DNA from: Gemmatimonadota bacterium
GTDB lineage: Bacteria > Gemmatimonadota > Gemmatimonadetes > Gemmatimonadales > Gemmatimonadaceae
NCBI GenBank assembly: GCA_028287285.1
Contig: JAQBPY010000202.1
Location: 1-50,816, forward strand
Length of the DNA stretch: 50,816 nt
Direction: 5' to 3'
Below, piece by piece: positions 1 to 9,202 of the stretch. Both the position numbers and the translations under genes were made by a program. The notes beneath the pieces were generated by a model. That model had not been told where the DNA came from. It ran no database searches and saw only the letters and a list, made by a program, of their open reading frames with translations. Within the stretch, counting starts at the first letter, position 1. Every line of letters begins with the position of its first letter.

Positions 1-1568
1 GCGAGAAGACGAAGAAGCAGGACATCATCACGCGGAAGACGAGCACGGAGAAAACGGGAGTCTTCACCGGCTCGTACGCGATCAATCCGGCTACCGGCAA
101 GGAGATTCCGATCTGGGTTTCGGACTACGTGCTGATGGAGTACGGCACCGGCGCCATCATGGCCGTGCCCGGCCACGACGAGCGCGATCACGAGTTTGCG
201 CGGCTCTTCGACCTGCCCATCGTCCGGGTAGTGGCGGGCGAAGGACAAACAGCCGACACGCCAATCGACGTGGAAGCCGATACCGGGACGGTGAATTGTC
301 GTCTCGTGAATTCCGCGCGCTTCAACGGACTCACCGTCGACGAAGGCAAGGCGGCGATCATCACCGAGCTCGCCGCGCAGCATGCGGGCACGCCCGTGGT
401 GAACTATCGCCTGCACGATTGGTGCATCTCGCGCCAGCGGTATTGGGGCCCGCCCATTCCCATCGTGTACTGCGACAAGTGCGGCACGGTGCCCGTGCCC
501 GAGTCGCAGCTGCCCGTGCTGCTTCCGCATCTCGAGGATTTCCGTCCCGATGATTCGGGCATCAGCCCGCTCGCGCGTCACACGGAGTGGTATCACACCG
601 TTTGCCCCACCTGCAACGGGCCGGCGCGGCGTGAGACCGATGTCAGCGACACGTTCCTCGACAGCGCGTGGTATTTCCTGCGGTATCCCAGTTCGGACCG
701 GAACGACGTGCCGTTCGATACGGAGCTGACCAGGAAGTGGCTGCCCGTCACGAGCTACATCGGCGGAAATGAGCACGCCGTTTTGCACCTGCTGTATTCG
801 CGCTTCGTGACGATGGTGCTGCACGACGCGGGCTTCATCGATTTCGAGGAGCCGTTCACGCGTTTCCGCGCGCACGGCATGATCGTGCGCGAAGGCGCGA
901 AGATGTCCAAGAGCAAGGGCAACGTGGTGAATCCGGATGAGTACATCGCCGAGTGGGGCGCGGATTCGTTTCGCACATACCTGATGTTTCTCGGACCGTA
1001 TGAAGAAGGCGGAGATTTCCGCGACAAGGGAATTTCCGGCGTCCGCAGGTTCCTCGATCGCCTGTGGCGGTCGGTCGTGGATGCACGCAGTGACGGCGCG
1101 GTCGATGCCGGCGTCCAGCGCAAGCTGCACCAGACGATCAAGAAAGTCGGCGACGACATTCCCCGTCTTGGCTACAACACGGCCATTGCCGCGATGATGG
1201 AGTACATGAACACCATGCGCAGCGGCGAGCGGAAGCCGCATGTCGACGAAGTGCGCCCGCTGGTGCAGCTCGTGAGCCCGTTCGCACCACATGTCGCCGA
1301 GGAGCTGTGGGCGATGCTCGGAAACGACAGGAGCGTGTTCGATTCAGGCTGGCCGGGCTACGATGCGTCGCTCATCGTGGAGAACACGGTGGAGATGCCG
1401 GTGCAGGTGAACGGCAAACGCCGCGGCGCCATCGTGGTGGCCAAGGACATCACCCAGGCGGATGCGATGGCCGCGGCCATCGCGGAGCCGGCCATCGCAA
1501 AGTTCGTCACGTCCGAGCCAAAGAAAGTCATTTTCGTCCCCGGCAGGATGCTCAACATCGTCGTATAG
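1..1568 (+). CDS. leuS: leucyl-tRNA synthetase (3' part, 5' end outside window)
   Basis: Class I aminoacyl-tRNA synthetase that charges tRNA-Leu with leucine in the cytoplasm. The reading frame is open from base 3, so the gene starts before the window. The visible part begins in the CP1 editing domain (residues reading YVLMEYGTGAIMAVPGHDERD, with the aspartate and histidine region of the editing pocket). It continues through the catalytic core with a zinc-finger-like Cys cluster (YCDKCGTV, then CPTCNGP), the KMSKS signature at bases 900-914, the tRNA-binding anticodon domain and the C-terminal domain. The gene ends with TAG at 1566-1568 and converges on the next minus-strand gene with 24 bases between them. 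Identification is certain; the missing N-terminal HIGH region is off-window. Confidence 0.97.
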   Translation, partial: EKTKKQDIITRKTSTEKTGVFTGSYAINPATGKEIPIWVSDYVLMEYGTGAIMAVPGHDERDHEFARLFDLPIVRVVAGEGQTADTPIDVEADTGTVNCRLVNSARFNGLTVDEGKAAIITELAAQHAGTPVVNYRLHDWCISRQRYWGPPIPIVYCDKCGTVPVPESQLPVLLPHLEDFRPDDSGISPLARHTEWYHTVCPTCNGPARRETDVSDTFLDSAWYFLRYPSSDRNDVPFDTELTRKWLPVTSYIGGNEHAVLHLLYSRFVTMVLHDAGFIDFEEPFTRFRAHGMIVREGAKMSKSKGNVVNPDEYIAEWGADSFRTYLMFLGPYEEGGDFRDKGISGVRRFLDRLWRSVVDARSDGAVDAGVQRKLHQTIKKVGDDIPRLGYNTAIAAMMEYMNTMRSGERKPHVDEVRPLVQLVSPFAPHVAEELWAMLGNDRSVFDSGWPGYDASLIVENTVEMPVQVNGKRRGAIVVAKDITQADAMAAAIAEPAIAKFVTSEPKKVIFVPGRMLNIVV

Positions 1569-1592
1569 GCGAAAGACCTGCTCTTTGGTCCA

Positions 1593-2138
1593 CTAGAAGC
1601 GAACGCCAACGGTAAGCGGCAGCATCACCTGCCTTGTATCCGCAAGCATGACGTGCAGCCGCGCTTCGGCGATGGCGGTAAAGCCGGTGAGCGGAATTTC
1701 CACACCGCCGCCCGCATTGAAGCCCGGCCTCGTCCCCTGGCGCGTTGCGTTGTAGATCGCGATGCCGCCGGCCACGTATGACTGCGTCGACGTCTTCTGC
1801 AAACGATACACGATGGTGCTGCCCAGCGAGATGACGTTCGCGTCGTCGCCCAGGTGGCCCGACTTGAGCGGGAAACGCTGGAAGAGCGCTTCGCCCCGCA
1901 GCGAGTACGGCTGCCCGGCGACGGCGTACTCGATGAGACCACCGAGCTCGTAGCCTGCCGCATGATCATCGGCGAGGTTGCCAAGGGGCATCGTGATGCC
2001 GGCCGTGCCGCCGTACAGCGGCGAGTAGATCGGTGAGTTCGTTCGAGGCGCCGGAGCGGGTACGGCGTTCGGCCCTGACGTCTGCGCCGAGAGGGGCGCG
2101 GCGAATGCCAGGGCGATGGCCAGCGTCTTCAGTCGCAT
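1593..2138 (-). CDS. secreted small outer-membrane beta-barrel-like protein
   Basis: About 181 residues. The start at 2138 is chosen because it gives a clean signal peptide (MRLKTLAIALAFAAPLSAQ); upstream in-frame codons overlap the VIT gene and encode no plausible leader. The mature part has alternating hydrophobic/polar strands with many Gly and aromatic residues (GYELGGLIEYAV, SLRGEALFQRF, VISLGSTIVYRL) and ends in VGVRF. A terminal phenylalanine preceded by alternating residues is typical of an outer-membrane barrel. This resembles the small OmpA/OmpW-like barrels common in Gemmatimonadota. No substrate can be assigned. It lies 29 bases downstream of the ferritin/VIT gene on the same strand, so co-transcription is likely. 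Confidence 0.75.
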   Translation of the reverse strand: MRLKTLAIALAFAAPLSAQTSGPNAVPAPAPRTNSPIYSPLYGGTAGITMPLGNLADDHAAGYELGGLIEYAVAGQPYSLRGEALFQRFPLKSGHLGDDANVISLGSTIVYRLQKTSTQSYVAGGIAIYNATRQGTRPGFNAGGGVEIPLTGFTAIAEARLHVMLADTRQVMLPLTVGVRF

Positions 2139-2167
2139 GATTCCATGTGTAAAGTTCACCGCGAGAG

Positions 2168-3295
2168 CTACAGGAGATGTCCGATCCACTCGCCGACAAA
2201 ATATCCAACCGCCGCGACGCCCAGTCCCACCACGAACATGTCCATTCCGGACCGGAACACGCTGCGGCCGGTAAACACGGACCGCATGGCGCCTACCGCC
2301 CAGTGTGACAGCATGGAAATCGCGAACGCCACGATCGCCGCGGTATGGCCCTCGAAGAAAAAGAACGGCATCACCGGAATGAGCGCACCCACCGCCGTGG
2401 CCGTGCCGGTGATCCACGCCTCGCGCAACGGTGATGTCGCCGACTCCGAGATGCCCAGCTCTTCCTGTACCTGCTCGGCGAGCATCTGTTCCGGATCGGC
2501 CATCACCTGCGTGGCCAGCGCATACGCATGCTCGCGGTCGATGCCCTTGGCCTCGTAGATCAGCGCAAGCTCGTCCCGCTCGATCTCGGGCATGAGCGCG
2601 ATCTCGTCACGCTCCATGGCGATCTCGTGCTCGTACACTTCGCGCTCGCTCTGCGCCGCGAGATAGCCGCTCGCGCCCATGGACAAGGCATCGGCAATGA
2701 GCCCGGCCACTCCGGCCACGATGACCGCGTGATAGCCGGCGCCGGTGGATGCGCCAATCACGCCGGCCACGAGACCGAAGTTTGCCGTCAGGCCATCGTT
2801 GAATCCATACACGACGTTGCGAAGGAATCCGCCGGCGCCGGTCTTGTGCCAGGGCTCGCCCGTACGTCCGGCCACGGTGTTGAGCGTCGTTGCGTGCTCC
2901 GCCGATTCCCGGGCGAGCAGCAGCGCCTCGTCCCGCCCCGCCACGCCAGGCCCCGTGGTCCGGTGCATGTCAAGGTACGCCTTGACCTCACGCCCCTCTT
3001 CCGCAAGCAGCATGGGGAGCAGAAACGCATTGCCGAACCGGCGCCCCAGGAACGCGAGCAGCCGGGTACGCGCCGTGGGGCGATGGGGTCCTACCGTGCG
3101 GCCGTTCCTGGCGAGGAGTGCCGCCCAGATCTCGAGGTGCCGGTCCTCCACCGCCGCCAGCCGGCGATAGATGTCCGATTTGGACTGGTCGGGCTCGGCG
3201 TCAGCCAGGAGCCGGTACAGATACGCCGCATCCGCCTCGTCCTGCCAGTGGTGCTCGAAGGCGTGGAGGTCGGGGGCGTCGAGCTGTGTTGCCAT
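2168..3295 (-). CDS. ferritin-like/VIT1 fusion membrane protein (MbfA-like iron or manganese transporter)
   Basis: 375 residues with two parts. Residues 1-150 are a helical ferritin/rubrerythrin-like domain with candidate di-iron ligands (E20, the E50-x-x-H53 pair in VEDRHLEIW, E100, and E130/E133/H134 in ARESAEHA). From about residue 154 the VIT1/CCC1 membrane domain begins (NVVYGFNDGLTANFGLVAG), followed by several transmembrane helices with the small-residue pattern of the family, up to the C-terminus. In proteobacteria this architecture is MbfA, an inner-membrane iron exporter; the role here is inferred from that. The gene starts with ATG just before an AT-rich stretch and diverges from the PDZ protein gene. 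It is followed closely by the small barrel protein gene. Confidence 0.88.
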   Translation of the reverse strand: MATQLDAPDLHAFEHHWQDEADAAYLYRLLADAEPDQSKSDIYRRLAAVEDRHLEIWAALLARNGRTVGPHRPTARTRLLAFLGRRFGNAFLLPMLLAEEGREVKAYLDMHRTTGPGVAGRDEALLLARESAEHATTLNTVAGRTGEPWHKTGAGGFLRNVVYGFNDGLTANFGLVAGVIGASTGAGYHAVIVAGVAGLIADALSMGASGYLAAQSEREVYEHEIAMERDEIALMPEIERDELALIYEAKGIDREHAYALATQVMADPEQMLAEQVQEELGISESATSPLREAWITGTATAVGALIPVMPFFFFEGHTAAIVAFAISMLSHWAVGAMRSVFTGRSVFRSGMDMFVVGLGVAAVGYFVGEWIGHLL

Positions 3296-3412
3296 GCCGG
3301 AATATACAATTGGCGTAAAGCTGCCGTGAGGACGCCATCCACGGGCGGCAACGTTTTGCCCACTCCTCGTGTCACATGGGTACTCGCTTCATCGGACCAG
3401 AGGATACCCATC

Positions 3413-4567
3413 ATGCGATACGCCTACATGTTCGCCCTTGCCGCGGCCGCAGGCTCCGCGGCCACAGCCAGTGCCCAGAGCCGCATCACCGTCGAGAGCC
3501 GAGCGCGTGCCGCGGCACCCGTGGTCAACGCCCGCTCGTGGACCTTTGGCGAACCGGAACACCGCGCCGCCCTTGGCGTGGGAACCGGGTACTCCGGCAC
3601 ACTCCGCGATACGCTCGGCCTGCTCATCAATTCGATCACCAGGGGAAGCCCGGCGGAAAAGGCCGGTCTCGAAGAAGGCAACCGCATTGCCTCCATCAAC
3701 AACGTGAGTCTCCGGATCAACGCCGCCGACGTCGAGGACAGCGAGACGTCCGCAGGCATCCAGCGCCGGCTCATGCGCGAGCTTGTCAAGGCCAAGCCCG
3801 GCGACGAGATCGAGCTCAAGGTCTACGCCGACGGCCGCACCAGGACCGTCAAGATCAGAACGGCCGACTCCGATGAGCTGTTCGGCCGCGACAACGACGT
3901 CCGGACCACGTCATCAACGGACCGCGAAAATCGTCCCGCCTTGGGCGTCAGTCTTGGCAGCACCGGCAGCCGCCGCGATACACTCGGCGTACTGATCATG
4001 AGCGTCTACGATTCCACGCCGGCGGCGAAGGCCGGGCTCGAAGAGGGAAATCGCATTGCGGCCATCAACGGGGTGAATCTCCGCGTCGCGCACGAAGACG
4101 CGGGCGACCGCTCCATGAGCAGCATCAAGCTGCAGCGCCTGCAGCGCGAGGTCTCGCAGCTCAAGGTGGGTGACAATGTCACGCTCAAGGTCTACTCCAA
4201 CGGCCAGTTCCGCGACGTCACGATGAAAGTCGGGCGCACCGGTGACCTGCCGCGCAACGCGACTGGGTTCTCGTTCTTTGGCAGCGGCGACTCCTTCAAT
4301 GTCATGTCGCTGCCGCGCATGGCTCCCATGCCCGCGATGCCCAACATGACACGCACGTATCGCTACGACATGGACCACGAGCTCCGCAGCAATCTCGAGG
4401 ACGCGCGCATCCGGTTGAATGATCTTGGCCCGCAACTCGAGCGGATCGGCCCCGAAATCCGGATGCAGCTCGACCGTATTCGCCCGGATGTGGAGAGAGC
4501 GATGGAGCGTGTTCGCGTCGACGTTCCGCGGGCGCTCGCGCGTGTCAGGATGCAGCAGACCGTGTGA
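3413..4567 (+). CDS. exported protein with two tandem PDZ domains
   Basis: 384 residues. Translation begins at 3413, 8 bases after AGAGGA, giving a signal peptide (MRYAYMFALAAAAGSAATASAQ); the long in-frame extension upstream is antisense to the VIT gene. Two homologous PDZ modules follow at about residues 52-150 and 175-273, each with an SPAEKAGLEEGNRIASIN or TPAAKAGLEEGNRIAAIN carboxylate-binding region. No trypsin-like or other protease domain is present, so this is not DegP/HtrA. The last 100 residues are a Met/Pro-rich linker and a charged helical tail. A periplasmic peptide-binding scaffold is the reasonable inference. It converges with the kup pair, only 2 bases apart. Confidence 0.8.
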   Translation: MRYAYMFALAAAAGSAATASAQSRITVESRARAAAPVVNARSWTFGEPEHRAALGVGTGYSGTLRDTLGLLINSITRGSPAEKAGLEEGNRIASINNVSLRINAADVEDSETSAGIQRRLMRELVKAKPGDEIELKVYADGRTRTVKIRTADSDELFGRDNDVRTTSSTDRENRPALGVSLGSTGSRRDTLGVLIMSVYDSTPAAKAGLEEGNRIAAINGVNLRVAHEDAGDRSMSSIKLQRLQREVSQLKVGDNVTLKVYSNGQFRDVTMKVGRTGDLPRNATGFSFFGSGDSFNVMSLPRMAPMPAMPNMTRTYRYDMDHELRSNLEDARIRLNDLGPQLERIGPEIRMQLDRIRPDVERAMERVRVDVPRALARVRMQQTV

Positions 4568-4569
4568 CC

Positions 4570-6510
4570 TCAGAATTCAATCTGCGCCCCCAGCTCCACC
4601 ACTCTGTTTGGCGGAATCTGGAAAAACTCCGTCGCTGAGCGGGCGTTGCGGGTCATGATGGCGAACAGGATCTTCCGCCAGTGGGACATCTTCGCCGTGC
4701 CTGTAAGCACCAGGCGCTCGCGGCCCAGATAGTACGACGTATCCATTGGCGGAATCGGAACACCCTGCCTGGCGGCGAGTGCAAGCACCTTTGGAATGTT
4801 CGGCACTTCCATGAAGCCGAACGTCGCCACGACACGAAAGAACCCCTGGCCCAGCGGCTCCAGCGTGAGCCGCTGGGCCGCGGGCACGTCCGGGACCCCC
4901 GTGGTCTGCACGCTGAGCAGCACCACCGTGGTATGCAGCACCTTGTTGTGCTTGAGATGGTGCAGCAACACCAGCGGCACGCCGTCAATGGACGACGTCA
5001 TGAACACCGCGGTTCCCTTGACGCGCACGGGCGGATTGCGGTCGAGACTTTTCAGGAAGTCGGTGAGCGGCAGCGAGTTGCTCTGGTGAATTTCGCCCAG
5101 CTGAACCCGCCCGCGCTTCCACGTCGTCATCAGGGTGAAGACGCTGATCGCGATGGCCAGCGGCACCCAGCCGCCGTGCGTCACCTTGACCACGTTCGCA
5201 AGGCAGAAGGAGAGATCGACGATGAGGAACGCGCCTGCGAGCAGCCCCACCTGGAGCCTGGGCCAATTCCACCGGCCCACCGCGACCACGGCGAACAGCA
5301 CGCTGGTGATCGCCATGGCGCCCGTCACGGCAATGCCATAGGCGGCGCTCAGCGCGCTCGACCCCTTGAACGTGACCACCAAAATGAGGCAGCCCACCAT
5401 CAGCGCCTTGTTCACCTCGGGGATGTAGATCTGGCCGGCGACCCGATCTGACGTATGGATGATCTGCATGCGCGGCGAGTAGCCAAGCTGGATGCTCTGC
5501 TGCGTGAGCGAGAACGCGCCGGAAATGAGCGCCTGCGAGGCGACGATGGCCGCCGCTGTCGCAATCACCAGCAGCGGCCACTGGAAGCTGCCTGGCGCCA
5601 GGCGATAGAACGGATTCGTCGCGGCGCCCGCATCACGAAGCAGCAGTGCGCCCTGGCCAAAGTAGTTGAGCATCAGCGCGGGCAGCGCGGCGGCGAACCA
5701 CGCAATGCGAATGGGACGTTTGCCAAAGTGCCCCATGTCGGCGTAAAGAGCCTCGCAGCCCGTGATGCAGAGGACAACGGCACCAAGTGTAAGGAAGCCG
5801 GCCACGCCGTGCGCGATGAAGAACCGGACGCCGTGCACCGGGTTGATGGCGTACAGCACATCCGGCCGCATCGAGATCGCACGGGTGCCGAGCGCGGCGA
5901 TCGTGATGAACCAGGTGAGCATGATCGGGCCGAACGTGCCGCCCACGAGCGCGGTGCCGTAGCGCTGCACCATGAACAGCGCAAAGAGGATCACGACCGT
6001 TGCGGGCACCACCACGGGCGTGAGGGCCGGGCTGCTCACCTCCAGGCCTTCCACCGCGCTCAACACCGAGATCGCCGGTGTGATGATCCCCTCGCCAATG
6101 AGCAGCGCCGCCCCGAACAGGCCGAGCAGCACGAGGAGGATCCGCTTGCTCTTGTCGTCCTCGCGCCGCTTCTGCTGGAGGAGCAGCGCCAGCAGCGACA
6201 GGATTCCCCCCTCGCCGCGATTGTCCGCCCGCAGGATGAAGACGATGTACTTGATGCTGACCACGAGCAGCAGCGACCAGAGGATCAGCGACAGCACACC
6301 CAGGATGTTGTCCGCGGTTGGGTGGATGCCGTATTCCGGCTTGAAGCACTCGCGGAGCGCGTACAGCGGGCTCGTGCCGATGTCGCCGTAGACGACGCCC
6401 AGCGCCGCGAGCGTGAGAAGTGCGAGACGGCTCCCCGTCGCGGGTGCCGAATGGTGACCCGCCTCGACCTCAGCCGGAACCGACTGGGTGAAGCGGACGT
6501 CGTCAGCCAT
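4570..6510 (-). CDS. kup: Kup-family potassium uptake protein (second of tandem pair)
   Basis: 646 residues, the usual size for KUP/HAK/KT potassium-proton symporters of the inner membrane. The family signature GVVYGDIGTSPLYALRE is at about residues 38-54, followed by about twelve hydrophobic segments and a cytoplasmic C-terminal domain of about 150 residues (from about residue 490). The start is 2 bases after the stop of the upstream kup copy, so the two are co-transcribed and probably translationally coupled. The proteins differ throughout, including in their N-terminal and C-terminal domains, which shows that this is an old duplication rather than an assembly error. Confidence 0.96.
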   Translation of the reverse strand: MADDVRFTQSVPAEVEAGHHSAPATGSRLALLTLAALGVVYGDIGTSPLYALRECFKPEYGIHPTADNILGVLSLILWSLLLVVSIKYIVFILRADNRGEGGILSLLALLLQQKRREDDKSKRILLVLLGLFGAALLIGEGIITPAISVLSAVEGLEVSSPALTPVVVPATVVILFALFMVQRYGTALVGGTFGPIMLTWFITIAALGTRAISMRPDVLYAINPVHGVRFFIAHGVAGFLTLGAVVLCITGCEALYADMGHFGKRPIRIAWFAAALPALMLNYFGQGALLLRDAGAATNPFYRLAPGSFQWPLLVIATAAAIVASQALISGAFSLTQQSIQLGYSPRMQIIHTSDRVAGQIYIPEVNKALMVGCLILVVTFKGSSALSAAYGIAVTGAMAITSVLFAVVAVGRWNWPRLQVGLLAGAFLIVDLSFCLANVVKVTHGGWVPLAIAISVFTLMTTWKRGRVQLGEIHQSNSLPLTDFLKSLDRNPPVRVKGTAVFMTSSIDGVPLVLLHHLKHNKVLHTTVVLLSVQTTGVPDVPAAQRLTLEPLGQGFFRVVATFGFMEVPNIPKVLALAARQGVPIPPMDTSYYLGRERLVLTGTAKMSHWRKILFAIMTRNARSATEFFQIPPNRVVELGAQIEF

Positions 6511-6512
6511 GG

Positions 6513-8441
6513 TCAGAATTCGATCTGCGCACCGATCTCGATGACTCGATTGGGAGGAATCTGGAAAAATTCCGTGGCCGACCGCGCGTTGCGCGACATG
6601 AGTGCGAACAACTTCTTGCGCGGCCGCGACATCTTCGCCTTCCCAGTGAGCACGAGTCGTTCCCGTCCGAGATAGTAGGAGGTATTCATTGCCGGTACCG
6701 GCACCCCCTCCAGCGCCGCACGCCTCAGCACGTCAGGAATGTCCGGCGACTGCATGAAGCCGTACGAGGCCACGATGCGGTAGACGCCATGGCCGAGCTT
6801 TTCCAGCGAGATGCTGTTGTCCGGCTGCACTTCGGGGATGCCGCGCGTGGTGACGCTGAGGATGATCACCGTTTCATGCAGCATCTTGTTGTGCTTGAGA
6901 TGGTGCATCATGACCACGGGCACGCCCCCCGCCGTGGACGTGAGGAACACGGCGGTGCCCTTCACGCGCGGAATGGGGGTGCGCTCCATTCCCTGGAGAA
7001 AGAGATCGAGCGGCAGGGCGAGGTCGGCCTGAATCTCGTTGAGCTGCGTGCGCCCCCGCTTCCACGTGCTCATCAGCGTGTACACGCCGATGGCCATCGC
7101 GATGGGCACCCAGCCCCCGTGCTCGATCTTCACCACGTTCGCCACGAGGAACGACAGGTCGATGAGCAGGAACGCCGCGGTGATACCGACCACGTGCGGA
7201 ATGGACCAGTTCCAGCGCATGCGCGCGACCACGGCAAACAGCACGGACGTGATCGCCATCGTGCCTGTCACTGCGATGCCGTAGGCAGCGCTCAGGTTGC
7301 TGGAGTTCTTGAAGCCCAGCACGAGCAGCAGGCAGCCGATCATGAGCGCGTTGTTGACCTCGGGGATGTAGATCTGCCCGGCCGTATGCTCCGACGTGTG
7401 GATGATCTGCATCCGCGGTGAATAACCCAGCTGCACGCTCTGCTGCGTGAGCGAGAACGCGCCGGAGATCAATGCCTGTGACGCGACCACGGCCGCCGCC
7501 GCGGCGATGATCACCAGCGGCCAGCGAAACGCGTCGGGCGCCAGGTGATAGAACGGATTCGTCGCCGTGGCAGGCTCGCGCAGCAGCAGCGCGCCCTGGC
7601 CGAAATAGTTGAGCAGCAATGCCGGAAGGCAGACCACGAACCACGCGATGCGAATGGGCCGCTTTCCGAAGTGCCCCATGTCGGCATAGAGGGCCTCGCC
7701 GCCGGTCACGCAGAGCACCACCGCACCGAGCGTGAGAAACCCGCCCAGGCCGTGCGCCGCAAAGAATTGCGCCGCATGCCACGGGTTTGCCGCGAACAGC
7801 ACCTCCGGCGTCTGGACGATGGAGTGAAGCCCCAGCGACCCGATGGTGATGAACCACACCACCATGATGGGGCCGAGTGCACTGCCCACGCGCGCGGTGC
7901 CGAAGCGCTGCACCATGAAGAGCGCAAAGATGATGAAGAGACTGATGTACATGACGTACGGCGCCAGTGCCGGCGTCGCGACGTCGAGTCCTTCCACGGC
8001 GCTCAACACGGAGACGGCGGGGGTGATGACCCCGTCGCCGTAGAGCAGCGCCGCCCCGAACAGGCCGAGCGCGATGAGGGCGAGCCGCTTGCTCTTGTCG
8101 TCCTCGCGGCGCTTCTGCTGGAGGAGCAGCGCGAGCAGGGCGAGAATGCCGCCTTCACCGCGGTTGTCGGCGCGCAGGATGAATACGATGTACTTGACGC
8201 TGACGACGAGAATGAGCGACCAGAGGATCAGGGAGAGGACGCCCAGGATGTTGGACGGCGTGGGCGTGATCCCGTATTCCTTCTTGAAGCACTCACGCAG
8301 GGCGTAGAGTGGGCTGGTGCCGATGTCGCCGTAGACGACACCGAGGGCGGTGATGGACAGTACCGCGAGCCGTTTCCCCGTTGGTGCAACGGGCTCCGGC
8401 ACTTCGTGCACGGACGTATATGTAGCAGTGTCGGAAGACAT
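6513..8441 (-). CDS. kup: Kup-family potassium uptake protein (first of tandem pair)
   Basis: 642 residues. Signature GVVYGDIGTSPLYALRE at about residues 34-50, about twelve membrane segments, and the KUP C-terminal cytoplasmic domain ending in RVIEIGAQIEF, very like the other copy. It is expected to import K+ with H+ across the inner membrane. It is the promoter-proximal gene of the pair. No obvious Shine-Dalgarno precedes the ATG and no c-di-AMP (ydaO-type) riboswitch is recognisable in the 137 bases upstream. That spacer contains a hairpin at 8491-8516 separating it from the PadR gene upstream. Confidence 0.96.
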   Translation of the reverse strand: MSSDTATYTSVHEVPEPVAPTGKRLAVLSITALGVVYGDIGTSPLYALRECFKKEYGITPTPSNILGVLSLILWSLILVVSVKYIVFILRADNRGEGGILALLALLLQQKRREDDKSKRLALIALGLFGAALLYGDGVITPAVSVLSAVEGLDVATPALAPYVMYISLFIIFALFMVQRFGTARVGSALGPIMVVWFITIGSLGLHSIVQTPEVLFAANPWHAAQFFAAHGLGGFLTLGAVVLCVTGGEALYADMGHFGKRPIRIAWFVVCLPALLLNYFGQGALLLREPATATNPFYHLAPDAFRWPLVIIAAAAAVVASQALISGAFSLTQQSVQLGYSPRMQIIHTSEHTAGQIYIPEVNNALMIGCLLLVLGFKNSSNLSAAYGIAVTGTMAITSVLFAVVARMRWNWSIPHVVGITAAFLLIDLSFLVANVVKIEHGGWVPIAMAIGVYTLMSTWKRGRTQLNEIQADLALPLDLFLQGMERTPIPRVKGTAVFLTSTAGGVPVVMMHHLKHNKMLHETVIILSVTTRGIPEVQPDNSISLEKLGHGVYRIVASYGFMQSPDIPDVLRRAALEGVPVPAMNTSYYLGRERLVLTGKAKMSRPRKKLFALMSRNARSATEFFQIPPNRVIEIGAQIEF

Positions 8442-8490
8442 CTGTTGCGAATGTGATCACGGGCGAGGCGCCTGCTGTGCAAACGGCGCA

Positions 8491-8516
8491 GGCCGGAAAC
8501 GCATGCGTCTCCGGCC
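8491..8516. terminator. hairpin downstream of padR, possible terminator
   Basis: Nearly perfect inverted repeat: GGCCGGA and TCCGGCC arms flank a self-complementary ACGCATGCGT centre. It lies about 60 bases downstream of the PadR stop codon and about 50 bases upstream of the kup start, all on the minus strand. No T-run follows, so a factor-independent terminator is only a possibility. Confidence 0.45.
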
Positions 8517-8578
8517 TCCATGAACATACGCGAGCGCCGCCAGTCCGGCAGGCGCGGCTTTGAACTGGGCCGCCCGGG

Positions 8579-9181
8579 CTACCGGGGCAGGGCTTCGATC
8601 TCCTTTGCCGCCCGCTCCAGGATTTCCGCGATCTTCTTGAGCGCGGCAGGGTCGCTGACATCATCCGTCGCACGGCCATACGTGGCCTTGCCCACGTGCC
8701 GGAATGCCCCGTGAACTTCAGCCATGGGCTCGTCCAGGAAGTGGCCCACGAGCTTGGCAATCCGGTCGAAGATGTTGTCCACCGTTTCGCGGTTCTCGGC
8801 CAGGTGCGCTCGGCCCTCGTCGGTGATCTCGTAGACCTTCTTGCCCTCCGGTCCAGGAACAACGCGAGCGTAGCCCAGGTCCTCCAGCAGTTGCAGAGTC
8901 GGGTAGACCGTGCCGGGACTCGGGGCGTAGGCGCCACCGAAGCGCTCCTCCAGCGCCTTGATGATCTCGTAGCCGTGCCGAGGCTTTTCTTCGAGCAGCC
9001 GAAGGACGACGTACCGCAGATCGCCCTGCTCGAACATGCGCCCGCCACGCCAACGGCCCCTGGGGCGCCCCTCGGCCCCAAAGAAGCCATTCATGAAACT
9101 GGCATCCCATCCCCACTTGCCGCGCTGGCCGTTTCCCGGGCCGTCAGGGCCACAGGGCCATTCGAAAATGAAGCTTCTCAT
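8579..9181 (-). CDS. PadR-family transcriptional regulator with Gly/Arg-rich N-terminus
   Basis: 200 residues. The start at 9181 is supported by GGAGGA 7 bases upstream. Residues 1-48 are a Gly/Trp/Arg-rich extension. Residues 49-125 form the PadR winged helix (DLRYVVLRLLEEKPRHGYEI, the HGYEI motif, then SPGTVYPTLQLLEDLGY). The remainder is a helical dimerisation region (about residues 127-200). PadR proteins are usually ligand-responsive repressors that control a neighbouring operon and often themselves. Three GATATATC boxes lie directly upstream. Candidate targets are itself, the divergent padR/ADOP pair and perhaps the kup genes downstream. Confidence 0.92.
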   Translation of the reverse strand: MRSFIFEWPCGPDGPGNGQRGKWGWDASFMNGFFGAEGRPRGRWRGGRMFEQGDLRYVVLRLLEEKPRHGYEIIKALEERFGGAYAPSPGTVYPTLQLLEDLGYARVVPGPEGKKVYEITDEGRAHLAENRETVDNIFDRIAKLVGHFLDEPMAEVHGAFRHVGKATYGRATDDVSDPAALKKIAEILERAAKEIEALPR

Positions 9182-9202
9182 GCGTCCTCCGCTCCTAAGA
9201 GC

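Noticed and set aside
4681-6675. long + strand open frames over the kup genes
   Set aside because: Shadows of the kup genes; Arg/His/Glu/Gln-rich translations with no family resemblance, while the minus frames are complete transporters.
8442-8578. c-di-AMP (ydaO) riboswitch before kup
   Set aside because: The 137-base spacer has only one simple hairpin and none of the conserved pseudo-symmetric motif.
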